Part shown: positions 27,588 to 37,472 of the stretch, piece by piece
Numbering within the stretch: position 1 is the stretch's first letter
Layout: the number at the start of each line of letters is the position of its first letter
Source: Streptococcus salivarius
Lineage (GTDB): Bacteria > Bacillota > Bacilli > Lactobacillales > Streptococcaceae
DNA length: 64,000 bases
NCBI RefSeq assembly: GCF_009738225.1
Contig: NZ_CP018187.1
Location: 568,501 to 632,500, forward strand
Direction of reading: 5' to 3'
Translations under genes and position numbers: made by a program
The notes under the pieces: model-generated
Seen by the model: the letters and a program-made list of their open reading frames with translations, nothing else
What the model was told of the DNA's origin: nothing
The model's database searches: none

Positions 27588-27625
27588 AAGATGTTGAGAT
27601 AAAATTTCCAACATCTTTATTTTTT
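27588..27625. terminator. Terminator downstream of mvaA
   Basis: AAAGATGTTG / CCAACATCTTT stem with T-rich tracts on both strands, at the 3' end of the minus-strand mvaS-mvaA unit. Confidence 0.75.
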
Positions 27626-27669
27626 ATGTGATAAGGCAGAGTGATATTTTATTGCTTCATATTCTCTTT

Positions 27670-28941
27670 TTATGGGGTTCTGAGTTTCTCCAAAATTGCT
27701 TGTGCAGTTTCTTGGTTCATATGTTTGGCCTTGAGAAGTTCAGCCAAAACTTGAGGCATTTCTTCAGGACTGGCCCCAGCTAACAAAGCCAGGGATTTGG
27801 CTTGGAGTTTCATATGTCCTGCTTGTATTCCTGTTGAAGTCAGAGCTTTCAGAGCAGCCAAATTTTGTGCCAAACCAAGAGAGACGATGATACTGGCTAG
27901 GGTTTTGGCATCTGGATGATTAAGCAAATCATGGGCGATAGAAGCACTAGGGTTAAGTCCGATAGAACCGCCACGGGTTGCGATTGGCATGGGGAGGGAT
28001 AATTCTCCAACTAGTTCCTTAGATTCCTGATTATAAGTCCATGTGGACAGACCTCGGTAGCTACCATCCTTGCTTGCATAGGCATGGCTACCGGCCTCAA
28101 CTGCTCGCCAATCGTTTCCGGTCGCGATAACTAGGGCATCGATACCATTGAAAATTCCCTTATTATGGGTAGCTGCTCGGTAGGGGTCCACCTGAGCCAG
28201 TTGGCTGGCCATCTCCATTTTCTTAGCCAGGTCATGTGCCTCTTCCTTATTACGACTGAGGAAGCGTGTGCTAAGACGACAAGTCGCTGTCACAAGACTT
28301 TCAGTGGCTAGATTTGAGAGAATAGCCATGAGGCTTTGACCTTCTGACAGGTTTTCTAATTCTGGCACCAGGGCTTCCATCATGGTGTTGACCATATTGG
28401 CTCCCATGGCTTCTTGGGTATCAACGGCTAGATAGACAATGAGGAAGTCTCCTTTAGTCTCAGTCCAGAGCTTGCGAGGGCCGCCCCCACGCTTAACAAT
28501 AGAAGGGTGAGCCTCTTTGGCAATCTCTATAAGGTCCTGACTGGCTGCTTGAATTTTGCTTGAAGCATTATCCTTATCAGGAACGTCAAAGAGGGCAACT
28601 TGGCCAATCATTTGACGGTCATGGATTGTAGTCGTGAAACCACCAGAACGCTTAATGAGCTTGCTAGCGTAGGAAGCAGCAGCCACAACTGAGGGTTCCT
28701 CGGTAACCATGGGAACCTGATAGGTCACACCATCTACCAATACATCTGGGCAAATGGCAAAGGGGAGTGTGAATCGACCAATGACATTTTCAGCCATCTG
28801 ATTGGCTGTTTCAAGGGTGAGTTGTTGGTCCTTATCCAGAAGATCTTGATTTTCCTGAGACAAAAGAGCATTCGTTTTCAAATGCTCTTTACGTTCTTGC
28901 GGTGTCTTCTTGGAAAAACCAGTCCAAGAGAGTTTAGTCAT
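27670..28941 (-). CDS. mvaA: Hydroxymethylglutaryl-CoA reductase, class II
   Basis: A 423-aa class II HMG-CoA reductase that makes mevalonate from HMG-CoA. Visible features are ENVIGRFTLPFAICPDVLV with the catalytic Glu region, EPSVVAAASYASKL, the nucleotide-binding segment VDTQEAMGANMVNTM, the conserved GNDWRAVEAGSHAYA segment and the late LAQNLAALKAL with a mobile C-terminal flap. Length is normal for the streptococcal enzyme. It follows mvaS with one base between stop and start, forming a two-gene operon. Confidence 0.96.
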   Translation of the reverse strand: MTKLSWTGFSKKTPQERKEHLKTNALLSQENQDLLDKDQQLTLETANQMAENVIGRFTLPFAICPDVLVDGVTYQVPMVTEEPSVVAAASYASKLIKRSGGFTTTIHDRQMIGQVALFDVPDKDNASSKIQAASQDLIEIAKEAHPSIVKRGGGPRKLWTETKGDFLIVYLAVDTQEAMGANMVNTMMEALVPELENLSEGQSLMAILSNLATESLVTATCRLSTRFLSRNKEEAHDLAKKMEMASQLAQVDPYRAATHNKGIFNGIDALVIATGNDWRAVEAGSHAYASKDGSYRGLSTWTYNQESKELVGELSLPMPIATRGGSIGLNPSASIAHDLLNHPDAKTLASIIVSLGLAQNLAALKALTSTGIQAGHMKLQAKSLALLAGASPEEMPQVLAELLKAKHMNQETAQAILEKLRTP

Positions 28942-28942
28942 A

Positions 28943-30109
28943 TTAATGTCCTTTATAGATACGTTGGTGTTCAGAGATTTCAGCTAAACGGAAAGCTCCG
29001 GTTTGGTAATCAGCGAATTGAGTAGAACCAGTGTCATCCAACTGCGCCTCCTCATAGAAAAGTTTTTCATAATCAGCAACGCTTAATTGTTGACGTTTGG
29101 CAAAGGTATCTAGGCGGTCCGAACGAAGCAGGTCTTTGTAACCTTCAACCAGACGTCCTGAGAAAATTTCAGAGACAGCTCCAGAACCGTAAGAGAAGAA
29201 GCCAATCTTATCTCCGGCTTTAAGGTCTTGCGACTGTTCAAGCAAAGAAAGAAGTCCAAGATAGAGTGACCCTGTATAGATATTCCCAATTTGACGACTA
29301 TAGGTAATTGAAGCATCGAAGTTATTTGTCAGACGCTCTTTGTTCTCTGGATTCAAATCTTTTGGAATAATCTTATTAAGTCCCTTAAGAGCTAGCTTAG
29401 GATAAGGAAGATGGAGACAAAAAGCAGCAAAATCAGCAAAGTTAGCCTGATGGCGTTCTTGATAAGCTACCCAAGTTGTCTTCAAACTGTCAAGGTACTG
29501 TTTGGTTGAATAGATGCCTTGAACATAAGGCGTTGAACTGTAGTTTGGACGCCAGAAGTCCATGACATCACGAGTTTGTGCCACATTATCATCAGCAAGT
29601 TCCAAAATACGTGGATTCTGACTGACTAGCATAGCTACAGCACCAGCTCCCTGAGTTGACTCCCCAGAAGATCCGACACCATAGCGGGCAATATCACTAG
29701 CGATAACCAGAACTTTGCTATCTGGGTGAGTTGCCACATGCAACTTAGCATAGTTAAGTCCAGCAGTTGCAGCGTAACAAGCTTCCTTCATTTCAAAAGA
29801 ACGAGCAAAAGGCTGAATACCTAAAAGACTGTGGACATAGACAGCAGCAGCCTTAGACTGGTCAATGGAAGACTCAGTAGCTACGATGACCATATCGATA
29901 GCATTTTTGTCGTCGTCATTTAAAATATCAGCCGCCGCATCAGAGGCAAGCGTCACAATATCTTCTGTAATCGGCGTAATACTGGTTGCATCAAGCATCA
30001 GCCCCTTGCTGAATTTTTCAGGCTCCGCCCCACGGGCAAGAGCGAGATCAGCCATGTTTAGAACATATTGACTGGTCGCAAAACCAATCTTATCAATTCC
30101 AATAGACAT
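28943..30109 (-). CDS. mvaS: Hydroxymethylglutaryl-CoA synthase
   Basis: A 388-aa thiolase-fold enzyme that condenses acetyl-CoA and acetoacetyl-CoA. It begins MSIGIDKIGFATSQYVL; the catalytic Glu lies in VATESSIDQSKAAA, the nucleophilic Cys in KEACYAATAGL and the His region near FCLHLPYPK. The start is the ATG preceded by AAAGGAAA; an in-frame ATG 24 bases earlier adds a basic MKKKRKHH not seen in the family. With mvaA it supplies the mevalonate used by the operon at 2.9-6.7 kb. Confidence 0.95.
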   Translation of the reverse strand: MSIGIDKIGFATSQYVLNMADLALARGAEPEKFSKGLMLDATSITPITEDIVTLASDAAADILNDDDKNAIDMVIVATESSIDQSKAAAVYVHSLLGIQPFARSFEMKEACYAATAGLNYAKLHVATHPDSKVLVIASDIARYGVGSSGESTQGAGAVAMLVSQNPRILELADDNVAQTRDVMDFWRPNYSSTPYVQGIYSTKQYLDSLKTTWVAYQERHQANFADFAAFCLHLPYPKLALKGLNKIIPKDLNPENKERLTNNFDASITYSRQIGNIYTGSLYLGLLSLLEQSQDLKAGDKIGFFSYGSGAVSEIFSGRLVEGYKDLLRSDRLDTFAKRQQLSVADYEKLFYEEAQLDDTGSTQFADYQTGAFRLAEISEHQRIYKGH

Positions 30110-30385
30110 ATGATGTTTCCTTTTTTTCTTCATTGTAGAGTATCCAGAAGATACTAATCTATAGTGATTTTACCATAAAAGAGCGCTTTCGCCTTGAAAA
30201 AACTTTGATAGTTAGTTATATCTCATTTTTTGATAGGAACTAGGGGATTTTAAACGACTTACTTTGGGTATTGCCATAGCTTATATTTCTCATTTGCACT
30301 AGAATAAGGTAAAATTGAAGTGGCACTCTACTAGTTTTTTAGCTATGTTAGAAAAGTAAAATTGTTGTTATATATTGAAATCATT

Positions 30386-30532
30386 GCGAGCGTTAAGTGA
30401 GACTTTCCGCTGTGAGATAAGTGTCCGTAAATAAAGTGTTTTGTTTACAGACACTCGGAATTTTTGAGACCATAGGCTCAAAAATTAGTCTTGGAAGTTC
30501 GCAGACGTCCGTAATCACTTAAGGAAAGTCTC
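30386..30532. repeat. Dispersed structured repeat, copy 2
   Basis: About 147 bases sharing all blocks of the copy at 6859-7066. The internal hairpin has a different sequence but keeps its outer pairing (30420-30425 with 30450-30455), and the 10-bp pairing 30459-30468 with 30477-30486 is conserved. The right end is 39 bases before thyA. In the 462-base gap between mvaS and thyA it is the only structure I see; 30110-30385 holds only AT-rich promoter-like sequence. Confidence 0.75.
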
Positions 30533-30571
30533 AAAAAATACTTTGTTTTCAATTGAATAAAGAGGAAAATC

Positions 30572-31432
30572 ATGACAAAAGCAGACACTATATTTAAAGA
30601 AAATATCACTAAAATCATGGAAGAGGGTGTTTGGTCGGAGCAAGCACGTCCTAAATACAAGGATGGCACTACAGCCAATTCCAAATATATTACAGGGTCT
30701 TTTGCTGAATATGATTTGAGCAAGGGAGAGTTTCCTATTACCACTCTTCGTCCTATTGCTATCAAATCTGCTATCAAAGAAGTGCTTTGGATTTACCAAG
30801 ACCAGTCAAATAGCCTAGATGTCCTTGAAGATAAGTATAATGTGCATTATTGGAATGACTGGGAAGTTGAAGGCGTACCTGCTAATAATGGGGACAAGCG
30901 TTCGATTGGTCAGCGTTATGGGGCGGTCGTTAAGAAGCACGATATTATTAACCGTTTGTTGGCTCAGTTGGAGGCTAATCCGTGGAATCGCCGTAATGTC
31001 ATCTCCCTTTGGGATTACGAGGCCTTCGAGGAGACAGCAGGACTTCAGCCTTGTGCCTTCCAAACCATGTTTGACGTTCGTCGTGTGGGCGAGGACATTT
31101 ATTTGGACGCCACTTTGACGCAACGTTCTAACGATATGCTGGTGGCTCATCATATTAATGCCATGCAGTATGTGGCTCTTCAGATGATGATTGCCAAGCA
31201 CTTTGGTTGGAAAGTTGGTAAATTCTTTTATTTCATCAACAACCTCCATATCTATGACAATCAATTTGAGCAAGCCGAAGAACTGCTCAAACGTCAGCCC
31301 TCTGATTGCCAACCACGCTTGGTCCTCAATGTTCCTGATGGAACGAATTTCTTTGATATCAAACCAGAAGATTTTGAATTGGTTGACTATGAGCCTGTTA
31401 AACCTCAACTCAAATTTGACTTAGCAATTTAA
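30572..31432 (+). CDS. thyA: Thymidylate synthase
   Basis: A 286-aa ThyA that methylates dUMP using methylene-tetrahydrofolate. The catalytic Cys lies in [10 protein letters not shown], the [11 protein letters not shown] segment carries the dUMP-binding Arg and Asn, and [12 protein letters not shown] is conserved. AGAGGAAAATC precedes the ATG. dfrA follows after a terminator, coupling dTMP synthesis with dihydrofolate recycling. Confidence 0.96.
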   Translation: MTKADTIFKENITKIMEEGVWSEQARPKYKDGTTANSKYITGSFAEYDLSKGEFPITTLRPIAIKSAIKEVLWIYQDQSNSLDVLEDKYNVHYWNDWEVEGVPANNGDKRSIGQRYGAVVKKHDIINRLLAQLEANPWNRRNVISLWDYEAFEETAGLQPCAFQTMFDVRRVGEDIYLDATLTQRSNDMLVAHHINAMQYVALQMMIAKHFGWKVGKFFYFINNLHIYDNQFEQAEELLKRQPSDCQPRLVLNVPDGTNFFDIKPEDFELVDYEPVKPQLKFDLAI

Positions 31433-31455
31433 TAAATGCTTATGATTTAAGCCCA

Positions 31456-31490
31456 TAAAGAGCTGGCAAAGTTTTTTCCAAGCTCTTTTT
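31456..31490 (+). terminator. Intrinsic terminator of thyA
   Basis: AAAGAGCT / AAGCTCTTT arms with a T-rich loop and T-rich tail. Confidence 0.7.
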
Positions 31491-31540
31491 CTCTTTTTTT
31501 GTTAGAATGGATTGTAAACTTAAAAAGAAAAGGAAATACT

Positions 31541-32044
31541 GTGTCTAAACAACTCATTGCTATTTGGGCGGAAGCTCATAACCATGTTATTGGGAAGAAT
31601 CACACCATGCCTTGGCACTTGCCTGCTGAACTGGCACATTTCAAGAAAACGACCATGGGCTCAGCAATTCTCATGGGACGTGTGACCTTTGATGGCATGA
31701 ACCGTCGTTGCCTACCAGGACGTGAAACCTTGATTTTGACAAGAGACAAGGACTTCGACTGTGAGGGTGTGACGACCGTTACGAGTGTTGAGGAAGCTCT
31801 GGCTTGGTTCGAACAGCAAGATAAGGACCTCTATATTGCTGGTGGTGCTGGTGTCTACAAGGCTTTTGATGGACATTATGATGCACTCATCAAGACAACT
31901 ATTGAGGCTGATTTAGAGGGAGACACGTATTTTCCACAACTAGATATGACGGCATTTAAAGAGGTATCACGTGACCGCGCGGTCAAGGATGATAAAAATG
32001 CCTACGACTTTAGCATAAGTCGCTATGAAAAAGAAGGAGACTAG
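31541..32044 (+). CDS. dfrA: Dihydrofolate reductase
   Basis: A 167-aa DHFR that reduces dihydrofolate to tetrahydrofolate and is the target of trimethoprim. Motifs: WAEAHNHVIGKNHTMPWHLP (substrate and NADPH region with the conserved Trp), ILMGRVTFDGM, and YIAGGAGVYKAF. The start is a GTG with AAAGGAAA upstream; an in-frame start 42 bases earlier would add a non-homologous leader and lies in the thyA terminator region. The next small ORF starts four bases after the stop codon. Confidence 0.93.
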   Translation: MSKQLIAIWAEAHNHVIGKNHTMPWHLPAELAHFKKTTMGSAILMGRVTFDGMNRRCLPGRETLILTRDKDFDCEGVTTVTSVEEALAWFEQQDKDLYIAGGAGVYKAFDGHYDALIKTTIEADLEGDTYFPQLDMTAFKEVSRDRAVKDDKNAYDFSISRYEKEGD

Positions 32045-32048
32045 GTTC

Positions 32049-32219
32049 ATGCAACGTAGTGTTTTTGGGTTATTTACTGCATTATTGGGAGTGCTTTGTG
32101 TCCTCTCTGCCATTCCTGCCTTTCGCAAGAAACGTTATGGGTTAGCAGTTTTTCTCTTTTTAAATGCTTTTACTAACCTTGTCAATACTATTCACGCCTT
32201 CTATGGCACCCTATTTTAG
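32049..32219 (+). CDS. Small membrane protein between dfrA and clpX
   Basis: A 56-aa protein with two hydrophobic helices (GLFTALLGVLCVLSAIPAF and YGLAVFLFLNAFTNLVNTI) joined by a basic loop RKKRYG. AAGGAG overlaps the end of dfrA nine bases upstream, suggesting translational coupling. Similar small ORFs occur before clpX in streptococci. Function unknown. Confidence 0.65.
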   Translation: MQRSVFGLFTALLGVLCVLSAIPAFRKKRYGLAVFLFLNAFTNLVNTIHAFYGTLF

Positions 32220-32236
32220 AAAAGAGTGAGGAATAA

Positions 32237-33463
32237 ATGGCTGGAAATCGTAATGAAGAAATGGTTTATTGTTCATTTTGTGGCAAAAACCAAGAAGAAG
32301 TAAAGAAAATTATCGCTGGGAATGGCGTCTTTATCTGTAACGAATGTGTGGCCTTGTCACAAGAAATTATTCGTGAGGAAATGGCAGAAGAAGTTTTGGC
32401 TGACTTGGCTGAAACTCCGAAGCCAAAAGAACTTTTAGATATTTTGAACAACTATGTCGTGGGGCAGGACCGTGCCAAACGTGCCTTGGCGGTAGCTGTT
32501 TACAATCACTATAAACGTATCAATTTCACAGAAAGTCGTGAAGACAATGATGTGGATTTGCAAAAATCAAATATTCTCATGATTGGACCAACTGGTTCAG
32601 GGAAGACTTTCTTGGCTCAGACCTTGGCTCGTAGCTTGAATGTTCCATTTGCGATTGCGGATGCAACATCATTGACAGAGGCAGGTTATGTGGGTGAGGA
32701 CGTGGAAAATATCCTCCTCAAACTGATCCAAGCGGCAGACTTCAATATTGAACGTGCGGAACGTGGAATCATCTATGTTGACGAGATTGATAAGATTGCT
32801 AAAAAGGGTGAAAATGTATCAATCACTCGTGACGTTTCTGGTGAAGGGGTTCAACAAGCCCTCTTGAAGATTATCGAAGGAACAGTAGCTAGCGTTCCCC
32901 CTCAAGGTGGTCGTAAACACCCTAACCAAGAGATGATTCAAATTGATACTAAGAATATTCTCTTTATCGTTGGTGGTGCTTTTGATGGTATCGAAGATAT
33001 CGTTAAGCAACGTCTTGGTGAGAAAATCATTGGTTTTGGTCAAAATAATAAGGCAATTGATGATGACTCATCATACATGCAAGAAATTGTGGCTGAAGAT
33101 ATTCAAAAATTCGGTCTTATCCCTGAGTTTATCGGACGTTTGCCAGTCCTTGCGGCCCTTGAACAGTTAACGGTTGACGACTTGGTTCGTATCTTGACAG
33201 AGCCTAGAAATGCCTTGGTTAAACAGTACCAAACCCTCTTGTCTTATGATGGGGTTGAACTGGAGTTTGACCAGGATGCTCTTGAAGCTATTGCAAGTAA
33301 GGCAATTGAACGTAAGACCGGTGCGCGTGGCCTTCGCTCTATCATTGAGGAAGTCATGATGGATGTCATGTTTGAGATTCCTAGCCAGGAAGATGTGACT
33401 AAGGTTCGTATTACAAAAGAAGCCGTTGACGGCACAGCTGCTCCAGTTTTGGAAACAGCATAA
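32237..33463 (+). CDS. clpX: ClpX, ATP-binding subunit of the Clp protease
   Basis: A 408-aa AAA+ unfoldase that feeds substrates, including ssrA-tagged ones, to ClpP. It has an N-terminal zinc-binding domain (CSFCGKN...CNEC), Walker A GPTGSGKT, Walker [11 protein letters not shown], the GYVGEDVE pore segment, and the sensor-2 region [11 protein letters not shown]. The IGF loop (KIIGFGQNN) that docks ClpP is present. engB follows nine bases after the stop codon, the usual streptococcal pair. Confidence 0.97.
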   Translation: MAGNRNEEMVYCSFCGKNQEEVKKIIAGNGVFICNECVALSQEIIREEMAEEVLADLAETPKPKELLDILNNYVVGQDRAKRALAVAVYNHYKRINFTESREDNDVDLQKSNILMIGPTGSGKTFLAQTLARSLNVPFAIADATSLTEAGYVGEDVENILLKLIQAADFNIERAERGIIYVDEIDKIAKKGENVSITRDVSGEGVQQALLKIIEGTVASVPPQGGRKHPNQEMIQIDTKNILFIVGGAFDGIEDIVKQRLGEKIIGFGQNNKAIDDDSSYMQEIVAEDIQKFGLIPEFIGRLPVLAALEQLTVDDLVRILTEPRNALVKQYQTLLSYDGVELEFDQDALEAIASKAIERKTGARGLRSIIEEVMMDVMFEIPSQEDVTKVRITKEAVDGTAAPVLETA

Positions 33464-33472
33464 GGAGGTTCT

Positions 33473-34072
33473 ATGGCTGAAGAACAAGTCCTAAATACGC
33501 ACAATGCTGAGATTTTGCTCAGTGCGGCGAATAAGAGCCACTATCCCCAAGATGACCTCCCTGAGGTTGCCCTAGCAGGACGCTCGAATGTTGGTAAATC
33601 AAGCTTTATCAATACACTTCTTGGTCGTAAAAACCTAGCACGTACTTCTGGAAAACCAGGGAAAACTCAGTTGCTTAATTTCTACAATATTGACGATAAG
33701 CTTCGTTTTGTGGATGTGCCAGGTTACGGTTATGCCCGTGTGTCTAAAAAAGAACGTGCCAAATGGGGCAAAATGATTGAGGAGTACCTCGTGACTCGAG
33801 ATAATCTTCGTGTCGTTGTTAGCTTGGTTGACCTCCGACATGAACCAACTCAAGACGATATCCAAATGTATGAATTTCTCAAGTATTATGAAATTCCGGT
33901 CATCGTTGTAGCGACTAAGGCTGACAAGATTCCTCGCGGAAAATGGAACAAGCACGAATCGATTATTAAGAAAAAACTCAATTTCGACAAAAATGACCAT
34001 TTCATCGTTTTTTCATCTGTCACACGTGACGGCTATGACGAGGCATGGGATACGATTTTGGCAGAATTGTAA
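33473..34072 (+). CDS. engB: Ribosome biogenesis GTPase EngB/YsxC
   Basis: A 199-aa single-domain GTPase needed for 50S subunit maturation. G1 is [12 protein letters not shown]3 is DVPGYGYA, G4 is TKADK and the KPGKTQ switch I element is present. AAGGAGG precedes the ATG. A clear terminator follows. Confidence 0.95.
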   Translation: MAEEQVLNTHNAEILLSAANKSHYPQDDLPEVALAGRSNVGKSSFINTLLGRKNLARTSGKPGKTQLLNFYNIDDKLRFVDVPGYGYARVSKKERAKWGKMIEEYLVTRDNLRVVVSLVDLRHEPTQDDIQMYEFLKYYEIPVIVVATKADKIPRGKWNKHESIIKKKLNFDKNDHFIVFSSVTRDGYDEAWDTILAEL

Positions 34073-34078
34073 GAAAAG

Positions 34079-34101
34079 CTCGGAGAGATCCGAGTTTTTT
34101 C
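34079..34101 (+). terminator. Intrinsic terminator of clpX-engB
   Basis: CTCGG-AGAGAT-CCGAG stem followed by T6. Confidence 0.85.
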
Positions 34102-34155
34102 TTGCGATAGTTTTTGTCTATCTCTTTGATAGTTTCCACCTATTATCCAAGGGGA

Positions 34156-34183
34156 TGATATTGTGATAAGCTTGTTTTATCAC
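34156..34183 (+). promoter_or_regulatory. CYS-box-like LysR operator before mmuP
   Basis: TGATA (34164-34168), nine bases, TATCA (34178-34182), inside a larger inverted repeat GTGATAA...TTATCAC, with another TGATA at 34156-34160. This matches the TGATA-N9-TATCA boxes described for the streptococcal sulfur regulators of the CmbR/HomR type. It sits 18 bases before the mmuP start codon, a position where binding would interfere with, or need to act on, an overlapping promoter. Confidence 0.6.
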
Positions 34184-34200
34184 ATATATTGGAGGAATCT

Positions 34201-35577
34201 ATGGAAAACCATAATTATGAAAATGAAGGTCAGTTCCAACGGAAGATGACCTCACGCCACCTCTTTATGCTCTCGCTAGGTGGTGTCATTGGTACTGGTC
34301 TCTTTCTTAGCTCAGGCTATACGATTGCACAAGCAGGACCCCTTGGTGCGATCCTATCTTATCTTGTGGGGGCTATCGTTGTTTACTTGGTCATGCTTTC
34401 ATTAGGTGAGTTAGCTGTTGCCATGCCAGTAACAGGATCTTTTCACACCTATGCCACTAAATTTATCAGTCCGGGAACCGGCTTTACGGTAGCTTGGCTT
34501 TATTGGATTTGTTGGACGGTAGCCTTGGGAACAGAATTTCTGGGTGCTGCCATGTTGATGCAACGTTGGTTTCCATCAGTTCCGGCTTGGATGTTTGCGG
34601 CATTCTTTGCCTTGGTGATTTTTGGAATTAATGCTCTGAGCGTAAGGTCTTTTGCGGAAGCGGAATCTTTCTTCTCTTCTATAAAGGTTATTGCTATCTT
34701 GGTTTTTATCATCCTAGGTCTGGGGGCTATGTTTGGTTTGGTCAGCTTTGATGGTCATCGTGAAGCTATTATGTTCAAGCATTTGACGGCTAATGGTCTC
34801 TTTCCAAATGGTGGTCTTGCCATTGTGTCAGTCATGTTAGCGGTTAACTACGCCTTTTCGGGAACAGAGTTAATCGGTATCGCAGCTGGTGAGACAGATA
34901 ATCCTAAAGAGGCTGTTCCACGTGCTATTAAAACGACCATTGGACGCTTGGTTATCTTCTTTGTCTTGACCATTGTGGTATTGGCTTCGCTTCTTCCCAT
35001 GAAAGAAGCAGGGGTATCTTCAGCACCTTTCGTTGATGTTTTTGACAAGATGGGGATTCCATTTGCGGCAGACATCATGAACTTTGTTATCCTGACAGCT
35101 ATTCTTTCTGCTGGGAATTCGGGACTCTACGCTTCAAGCCGTATGCTTTGGTCTTTGGCCAATGAGGGAATGCTCAATAAAAAGCTAGTGAAAATTAATA
35201 AGCATGGTGTTCCAATGACAGCCCTTTTGATTTCCATGGCAGGAGCAGTTTTATCGCTCTTTTCAAGTATCTATGCTGCAGATACGGTTTATCTAGCTTT
35301 GGTATCAATCGCTGGTTTTGCAGTTGTTGTTGTCTGGCTCTCCATTCCTTTGGCACAAATCAACTTCCGTAAACAGTGGAATTTAGAACATTCTGATGAT
35401 GAGTTGGATTACAAGACACCGTTTAACCCAATCCTACCTTATATCACAATTGTTCTCTTGGCCGTTTCTGTGCTTGGGATTGCTTGGGATAGTTCACAAC
35501 GTGCGGGACTTTACTTCGGTATTCCTTTCATGATTTTCTGCTACCTCTATCACTACCTTCGCTTTAAAAAATGGTAA
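34201..35577 (+). CDS. mmuP: APC-family amino acid permease, S-methylmethionine permease-like
   Basis: A 458-aa, 12-helix permease of the APC superfamily: [20 protein letters not shown] at the start, the [10 protein letters not shown] loop, and [16 protein letters not shown] between helices 6 and 7. Neighbouring mmuM indicates S-methylmethionine or homocysteine-related methyl donor uptake. The start is placed at the ATG after GGAGG; a TTG 12 bases earlier lies within that site. Without mmuM it would be annotated only as an amino acid permease. Confidence 0.82.
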   Translation: MENHNYENEGQFQRKMTSRHLFMLSLGGVIGTGLFLSSGYTIAQAGPLGAILSYLVGAIVVYLVMLSLGELAVAMPVTGSFHTYATKFISPGTGFTVAWLYWICWTVALGTEFLGAAMLMQRWFPSVPAWMFAAFFALVIFGINALSVRSFAEAESFFSSIKVIAILVFIILGLGAMFGLVSFDGHREAIMFKHLTANGLFPNGGLAIVSVMLAVNYAFSGTELIGIAAGETDNPKEAVPRAIKTTIGRLVIFFVLTIVVLASLLPMKEAGVSSAPFVDVFDKMGIPFAADIMNFVILTAILSAGNSGLYASSRMLWSLANEGMLNKKLVKINKHGVPMTALLISMAGAVLSLFSSIYAADTVYLALVSIAGFAVVVVWLSIPLAQINFRKQWNLEHSDDELDYKTPFNPILPYITIVLLAVSVLGIAWDSSQRAGLYFGIPFMIFCYLYHYLRFKKW

Positions 35578-35588
35578 GGAGGCCTTGT

Positions 35589-36539
35589 ATGGCAACATTT
35601 AAAGATTATTTGGAAAATAAATCTCCCCTTATCCTCCATGGGGCACTAGGAACAGAGATGGAAGCCCTGGGGCATGATATTTCAGGTAAGCTCTGGTCAG
35701 CTAAGTACCTTATTGAAAAGCCAGAAGTTATTCAAAAAATCCACGAAACCTATGTAGCCGCTGGGGCTGACTTGATTACCACATCGTCTTATCAGGCGAC
35801 CTTGCCAGGCTTGATGGAGGCTGGACTTACTGAGAAAGAAGCGGAGCAGATTATTGTCTTGACAGTTCAGTTGGCAAAGAATGCACGTGATAAGGTATGG
35901 GCAGCATTAGATGAGACTGAGAAAGCAAAACGACCATATCCTTTGATTTCTGGAGATGTCGGTCCTTACGCAGCTTATTTGGCTAATGGTTCTGAGTATA
36001 GTGGTGATTATGGTCAAATTACTATCGAGGAGCTTAAGGATTTTCATCGGCCTAGGATTCAAATTCTCCTAGATCAAGGTGTGGACTTGCTAGCTTTGGA
36101 AACTATTCCAAATCGTTTAGAAGCACAAGCCTTGATTGAACTCCTGGCTGAAGAATTTCCAGAATCAGAAGCTTATCTCAGTTTTACAATCCAAGAATCA
36201 GCCACTATCAGTGATGGGACTTCTTTAGATGAGATTGCCAAGCTTGTTTCCCAGTCAGACCAAATCTTGGCCCTAGGAATCAACTGTAGTTCGCCTCTTC
36301 TTTATGATCAGGCTCTTGCTATTCTTAAAAATGCTGGAAAAGCCCTCATTACTTACCCAAACTCAGGTGAGGTTTATGATGGCAGTACGCAGACTTGGAA
36401 ACCTAAGGATAAGGATGCTCTAACCTTAGTTGAACATAGTAAAGATTGGCATGCTCAGTTTGGAGTTAAGATTTTAGGTGGCTGCTGTCGCACACGTCCA
36501 AATGACATTAAAGCCTTATATACAGAGTTTAGAACCTAG
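35589..36539 (+). CDS. mmuM: Homocysteine S-methyltransferase
   Basis: A 316-aa zinc-dependent methyltransferase making methionine from homocysteine and S-methylmethionine. Homocysteine-binding features: LHGALGTEME near the N-terminus, TSSYQATLPG, GINCSSP with one zinc Cys, and GGCCRTRPND with the Cys pair. AAGGAGG overlaps the end of mmuP and fixes the start at 35589. The pair salvages methionine, consistent with the sulfur-type operator upstream. Confidence 0.93.
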   Translation: MATFKDYLENKSPLILHGALGTEMEALGHDISGKLWSAKYLIEKPEVIQKIHETYVAAGADLITTSSYQATLPGLMEAGLTEKEAEQIIVLTVQLAKNARDKVWAALDETEKAKRPYPLISGDVGPYAAYLANGSEYSGDYGQITIEELKDFHRPRIQILLDQGVDLLALETIPNRLEAQALIELLAEEFPESEAYLSFTIQESATISDGTSLDEIAKLVSQSDQILALGINCSSPLLYDQALAILKNAGKALITYPNSGEVYDGSTQTWKPKDKDALTLVEHSKDWHAQFGVKILGGCCRTRPNDIKALYTEFRT

Positions 36540-36651
36540 TCAAATTTCTAATTATTTGTTATAATAGGAGACTGTAAGGCTATGAGCTCTACACATTATT
36601 AGTAGAAAATGAAGCCAGCGTTAAGCTGGTTTTTAAAATGAAGAGGAAAAT

Positions 36652-36906
36652 ATGACCTACGAACAAGAATTTCTAAAAGACTTCGAAGCCTGGGTTGTTA
36701 CCCAAGTTAAAGTAAACGAAACGGCCTTGGCCGCTAGCAAGAAAATCTGGGAAGAAGACGGCGATGAACGTGCACGTGATGCAAGTTACCGCTATGAAGC
36801 TAAATTGGATGCTTACAATTTCCTAATTGGTAAGTTTGCCAACTATCGTGCTGGCAAAGGTTTCCATGATATGCCAGATGGCTTGTTCGGGGAACGTCAC
36901 TATTAA
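36652..36906 (+). CDS. DUF1912-type small cytoplasmic protein
   Basis: An 84-aa acidic helical protein, with a core SYRYEAKLDAYNFLIGKFANY and a tail FHDMPDGLFGERHY, that I relate to the streptococcal DUF1912 family. No function is known. GAGGAAAAT precedes the ATG. It is followed by a 74-base gap and a helix-hairpin-helix protein. Confidence 0.65.
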   Translation: MTYEQEFLKDFEAWVVTQVKVNETALAASKKIWEEDGDERARDASYRYEAKLDAYNFLIGKFANYRAGKGFHDMPDGLFGERHY

Positions 36907-36980
36907 TAAAGGATGAAAAAGAAAATGGCGATACTACTTTATAGAAAGGTATCGTCTATCAAAATAGGAGAAAACTAAAT

Positions 36981-37358
36981 ATGGCTAAAGTAAAAAATAA
37001 AAAGAAAGCTTTTAAACACCGTTTGAAAAAACAAGGACTTTTCAATAATGTTAAAGCCCCTGTTCCACCCGTTGCGCCTGTTCCACCAGTGCCACCAGTA
37101 GCACCACAACCTGTTGCTGAAACTAAGACAGCTGCCAAGGAAGAAGTAGCAGCCAAAGACCTTAGTCTTGAAGCTTTCGCAGAACTTCCAGAAGTTGAAG
37201 GCCTTCGTTCAAACCTTGTAGAGACCCTCTATAATGAAGGTTTGACATCAGTAGCGGCTTTTGCGACTGTGACTGAAGAAGAAGTTCTTGCCCTCAAGGG
37301 AGTAGGGCCTGCGACAGTTAAAAAATTAAAAGAAAATGGTGTTAGCTTCAAAGCTTAA
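36981..37358 (+). CDS. Helix-hairpin-helix protein with basic N-terminus and Pro/Val linker
   Basis: A 125-aa protein in three parts: a very basic start (MAKVKNKKKAFKHRLKKQG), a PVPPVAPVPPVPP linker, and a C-terminal helix-hairpin-helix domain (LVETLYNEGLTSVAAF, ALKGVGPATVKKLKENGV) like those that bind DNA non-specifically. It may be a nucleic-acid-binding accessory protein; no named homologue is recognised. AGGAG precedes the ATG. Confidence 0.7.
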   Translation: MAKVKNKKKAFKHRLKKQGLFNNVKAPVPPVAPVPPVPPVAPQPVAETKTAAKEEVAAKDLSLEAFAELPEVEGLRSNLVETLYNEGLTSVAAFATVTEEEVLALKGVGPATVKKLKENGVSFKA

Positions 37359-37363
37359 GCCTA

Positions 37364-37395
37364 AAAAAAATCCGAGGTGTAGCCTTCGGATTTTT
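37364..37395 (+). terminator. Intrinsic terminator after the helix-hairpin-helix gene
   Basis: AAATCCGA / TCGGATTT arms around GGTGTAGCCT, with T-rich tail. A second hairpin, CCACTAGC-TTG-GCTAGTGG at 37440-37458, lies at the 3' end of plsY on the other strand. Confidence 0.75.
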
Positions 37396-37472
37396 ATTAT
37401 TTGTCTTGGGGCTGTCAGTTAGTTAGCAGAACAAGAAAACCACTAGCTTGGCTAGTGGTCAATAGTAATTAA

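Noticed and set aside
30815..31408. 197-codon minus-strand frame inside thyA
   Set aside because: Antisense shadow of a conserved enzyme gene; no homology or signals.
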